From a bacterium (GTDB taxonomy: Bacteria; Krumholzibacteriota; Krumholzibacteriia; LZORAL124-64-63): a stretch of DNA of 6,367 bases. The notes under the pieces were generated by a model, which had not been told where the DNA came from, did no database searches, and worked only from the letters and a program-made list of their open reading frames with translations. The stretch spans positions 1-6,367 of the forward strand of contig JABIBH010000070.1 in the NCBI GenBank assembly GCA_018652925.1, written 5' to 3'. Positions 5,197 to 6,367 of the stretch are shown here, piece by piece (within the stretch, counting starts at the first letter, position 1; every line of letters begins with the position of its first letter). Both the position numbers and the translations under genes were made by a program.

Positions 5197-5717
5197 TCTT
5201 CTTTATTCTGCTCTTTTGACAGCTCATCTCTGAGCTCTCTGACTTCCTGTCTCAGCTTCTCAATCTCGTCATCAAGTTCCTGCGCAGTGATTTTTTCTGA
5301 TGGACAGTAAATATGCTGAATTGCTTCGATATCTCCAAGTGATTCCAGCGCAGCGCTGACTCCAGCAATAATTGTATCTACATCGATGACAATTTCTTCA
5401 TCGGCTTTGGCAATTTTCAGTTTATTGTCATTGCCGATATCAATTGATATCTGCATCTCTGCTAACTCTTCAAGAGCTTCACCAACAGAGCCAACTGCTT
5501 CTTCTATTGTGGCTTCAAGTTCTTCAAAGTCAACCTCGCCAACAACTTCGCCAGTTTCAGCATCTGTCACAACAAGGCCTTTGCCTTCAGTAATAACCAT
5601 AACGATGTGTTCACCTTCATCGCCACGAATATCAATGGTTTTAACTTTATCTTCGTCCTGTGCCAATACAGACAGGCTCATCAGGATCACCAACAGCATA
5701 AGAAAAATGCTTTTCAT
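5193..5717 (-). CDS. Small periplasmic acidic protein with C-terminal coiled coil
   Basis: I do not recognise the family of this 174-residue protein. A signal peptide is clear: MKSIFLMLLVILMSLSVLA, with probable signal peptidase I cleavage after VLA (residue 19), leaving QDEDKVK. There is no lipobox cysteine. The mature part is strongly acidic, with a beta-like N-terminal section (KTIDIRGDEGEHIVMVITEG), a Glu/Ala-rich helical section (about 64-88), a second strand-rich part, and a heptad-like charged helix (about 143-170) suggesting a coiled coil. The only Cys is Cys138. ATG at 5717 has GAGG 6 nt upstream; an in-frame TTG five codons earlier is not a credible start. The gene lies 54 nt downstream of the ABC transporter gene on the same strand and may share its transcript. 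A role in the envelope is inferred from the signal peptide and the neighbour only. Confidence 0.8.
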   Translation of the reverse strand: MKSIFLMLLVILMSLSVLAQDEDKVKTIDIRGDEGEHIVMVITEGKGLVVTDAETGEVVGEVDFEELEATIEEAVGSVGEALEELAEMQISIDIGNDNKLKIAKADEEIVIDVDTIIAGVSAALESLGDIEAIQHIYCPSEKITAQELDDEIEKLRQEVRELRDELSKEQNKED

Positions 5718-5771
5718 TTTGTACCTCGTCAAAAGGGGATTTGTTACTCATCCAATATCTACGCAGCGGTT

Positions 5772-6367
5772 TCAATCAAGTTGCATATTATGTAGTTTTT
5801 TATATAGGCCATCAACAGTCACTAATTCTTCATGAGTTCCCGATTGAACAATCTGTCCCTTATCCAGAACACAGATTCGATTCGCATTGCGGATAGTAGA
5901 CAGCCTGTGAGCAATTACAATGGTAGTTCTATCTTTGACCAGATGCTCAATTGCGTTTTGAACCAGCTTTTCACTCTCGGTATCAAGAGCACTGGTTGCT
6001 TCATCCAGAATCAAGATCGATGGGTTTTTAAGAATCGCCCTGGCAATACTGAGTCTCTGTCTTTGGCCACCGGAAAGCTTGGTTCCACGATCGCCAATTT
6101 TTGTCTGGTAACCATCAGGCAGTGCAGAGATAAACTCGTGAGCATTGGCAGCTTTGGCTGCTGTTTCAATATCCTGGTCCGATGCATCTTCAATCCCGTA
6201 GGCGATGTTGTTAGCTACACTGTCATTAAACAAGATTACTTCCTGAGTAACAATCCCCATGCAGTTTCGCAATGAGTTGAGTGTAACTTCACGGATATCG
6301 TGCCCATCGATGGTAACTGTTCCCTGCTGTGGGTCATAGAAACGAGGCACCATATCAACCAGTGTAC
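5772..6367 (-). CDS. MsbA-like ABC exporter, C-terminal ATPase domain, 5' end outside window
   Basis: The last 197 residues of an ABC exporter are visible; the frame is open upstream through TLVDMVPRFYDP, which directly follows the Walker A GKST that lies just beyond the window. From the Met at 6353, the Q-loop is VTQEVILFNDSVANNI (Gln37), the ABC signature is LSGGQRQRLSIARA (94-106), Walker B is ILILDEATSALD (113-124, Asp117, Glu118), and the H-loop is IVIAHRLSTI (His149). All catalytic elements in view are intact. The pattern matches the fused membrane-ATPase exporters of the MsbA/lipid A type (about 580 residues, six membrane helices), which flip lipid A-core to the periplasmic side. Related multidrug half-transporters look much the same here, so the lipid substrate is likely but not proven. 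It ends with TGA 54 nt before the periplasmic protein gene. Confidence 0.9.
   Translation of the reverse strand, partial: TLVDMVPRFYDPQQGTVTIDGHDIREVTLNSLRNCMGIVTQEVILFNDSVANNIAYGIEDASDQDIETAAKAANAHEFISALPDGYQTKIGDRGTKLSGGQRQRLSIARAILKNPSILILDEATSALDTESEKLVQNAIEHLVKDRTTIVIAHRLSTIRNANRICVLDKGQIVQSGTHEELVTVDGLYKKLHNMQLD

Noticed and set aside
5718..5732. TTG start five codons upstream for the periplasmic protein
   Set aside because: The GAGG ribosome binding site lies inside this extension, and ATG 5717 begins a proper signal peptide.
5718..5771. Possible promoter for the periplasmic protein (TTGATT, 16 nt, TATTGG on the minus strand)
   Set aside because: The -10 matches only about four of six positions; the short gap after the ABC gene makes read-through a simpler explanation.
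5386..5835. Ser-rich 149-residue plus-strand frame
   Set aside because: It is antisense to the Glu/Asp-rich coding region of the periplasmic protein; low-complexity Ser codons are its mirror.

Overview
The window reads as chromosomal DNA from a Gram-negative bacterium of moderate GC content. An MsbA-type ABC exporter, an ElbB homologue and a small protein with a signal peptide suggest a proteobacterium, possibly a gammaproteobacterium, but the genus cannot be named. It must make selenocysteine, because one gene needs an in-frame TGA to be read as Sec. TGA is also an ordinary stop for at least three other genes here. I see no mobile element, CRISPR array, tRNA or rRNA.

Layout. Positions 1-1150 (minus strand) hold a two-gene unit: a stand-alone pair of ACT domains resembling the regulatory part of aspartate kinase, then a GAPDH-family protein cut by the window edge. 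The GAPDH-like protein has lost the canonical catalytic cysteine. A divergent promoter region (1151-1281) separates this unit from a plus-strand run: elbB (1282-1935), an orphan ParA-family ATPase with a very acidic C-terminal tail (1959-3050), a zinc-dependent dehydrogenase resembling threonine 3-dehydrogenase (3124-4296), a SelW/Rdx-type selenoprotein (4304-4525) and a HAD-family phosphatase (4525-5196). Spacings are 23, 73 and 7 nt, then a 1-nt overlap, so these genes are probably co-transcribed. The minus strand then carries a periplasmic acidic coiled-coil protein (5193-5717), whose stop codon overlaps that of the HAD gene, and the 3' end of an MsbA-like ABC transporter gene (5772-6367).

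The main discovery is the selenoprotein, which ordinary gene calling misses because its ORF is broken by TGA at codon 11. It has the CxxU motif, a full Rdx-like remainder after the TGA, and a 6-bp hairpin with a GUC loop at the right distance for a bacterial SECIS element. Its stop codon overlaps the HAD start (TAATG) and the HAD gene has little Shine-Dalgarno sequence of its own, so HAD translation may depend on selenium-dependent readthrough. The second notable item is the GAPDH paralogue: Ser sits at the nucleophile position, a Cys lies two residues later, and the phosphate-binding loop is altered.

How the genes work together is inference. Several belong to carbonyl, redox or phospho-metabolite families (GAPDH-like, ElbB of the DJ-1 superfamily, Tdh-like dehydrogenase, Rdx selenoprotein, phosphoglycolate-phosphatase-like HAD). 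The orphan ParA and the ACT pair look regulatory or organisational. No single pathway can be assigned from sequence alone.
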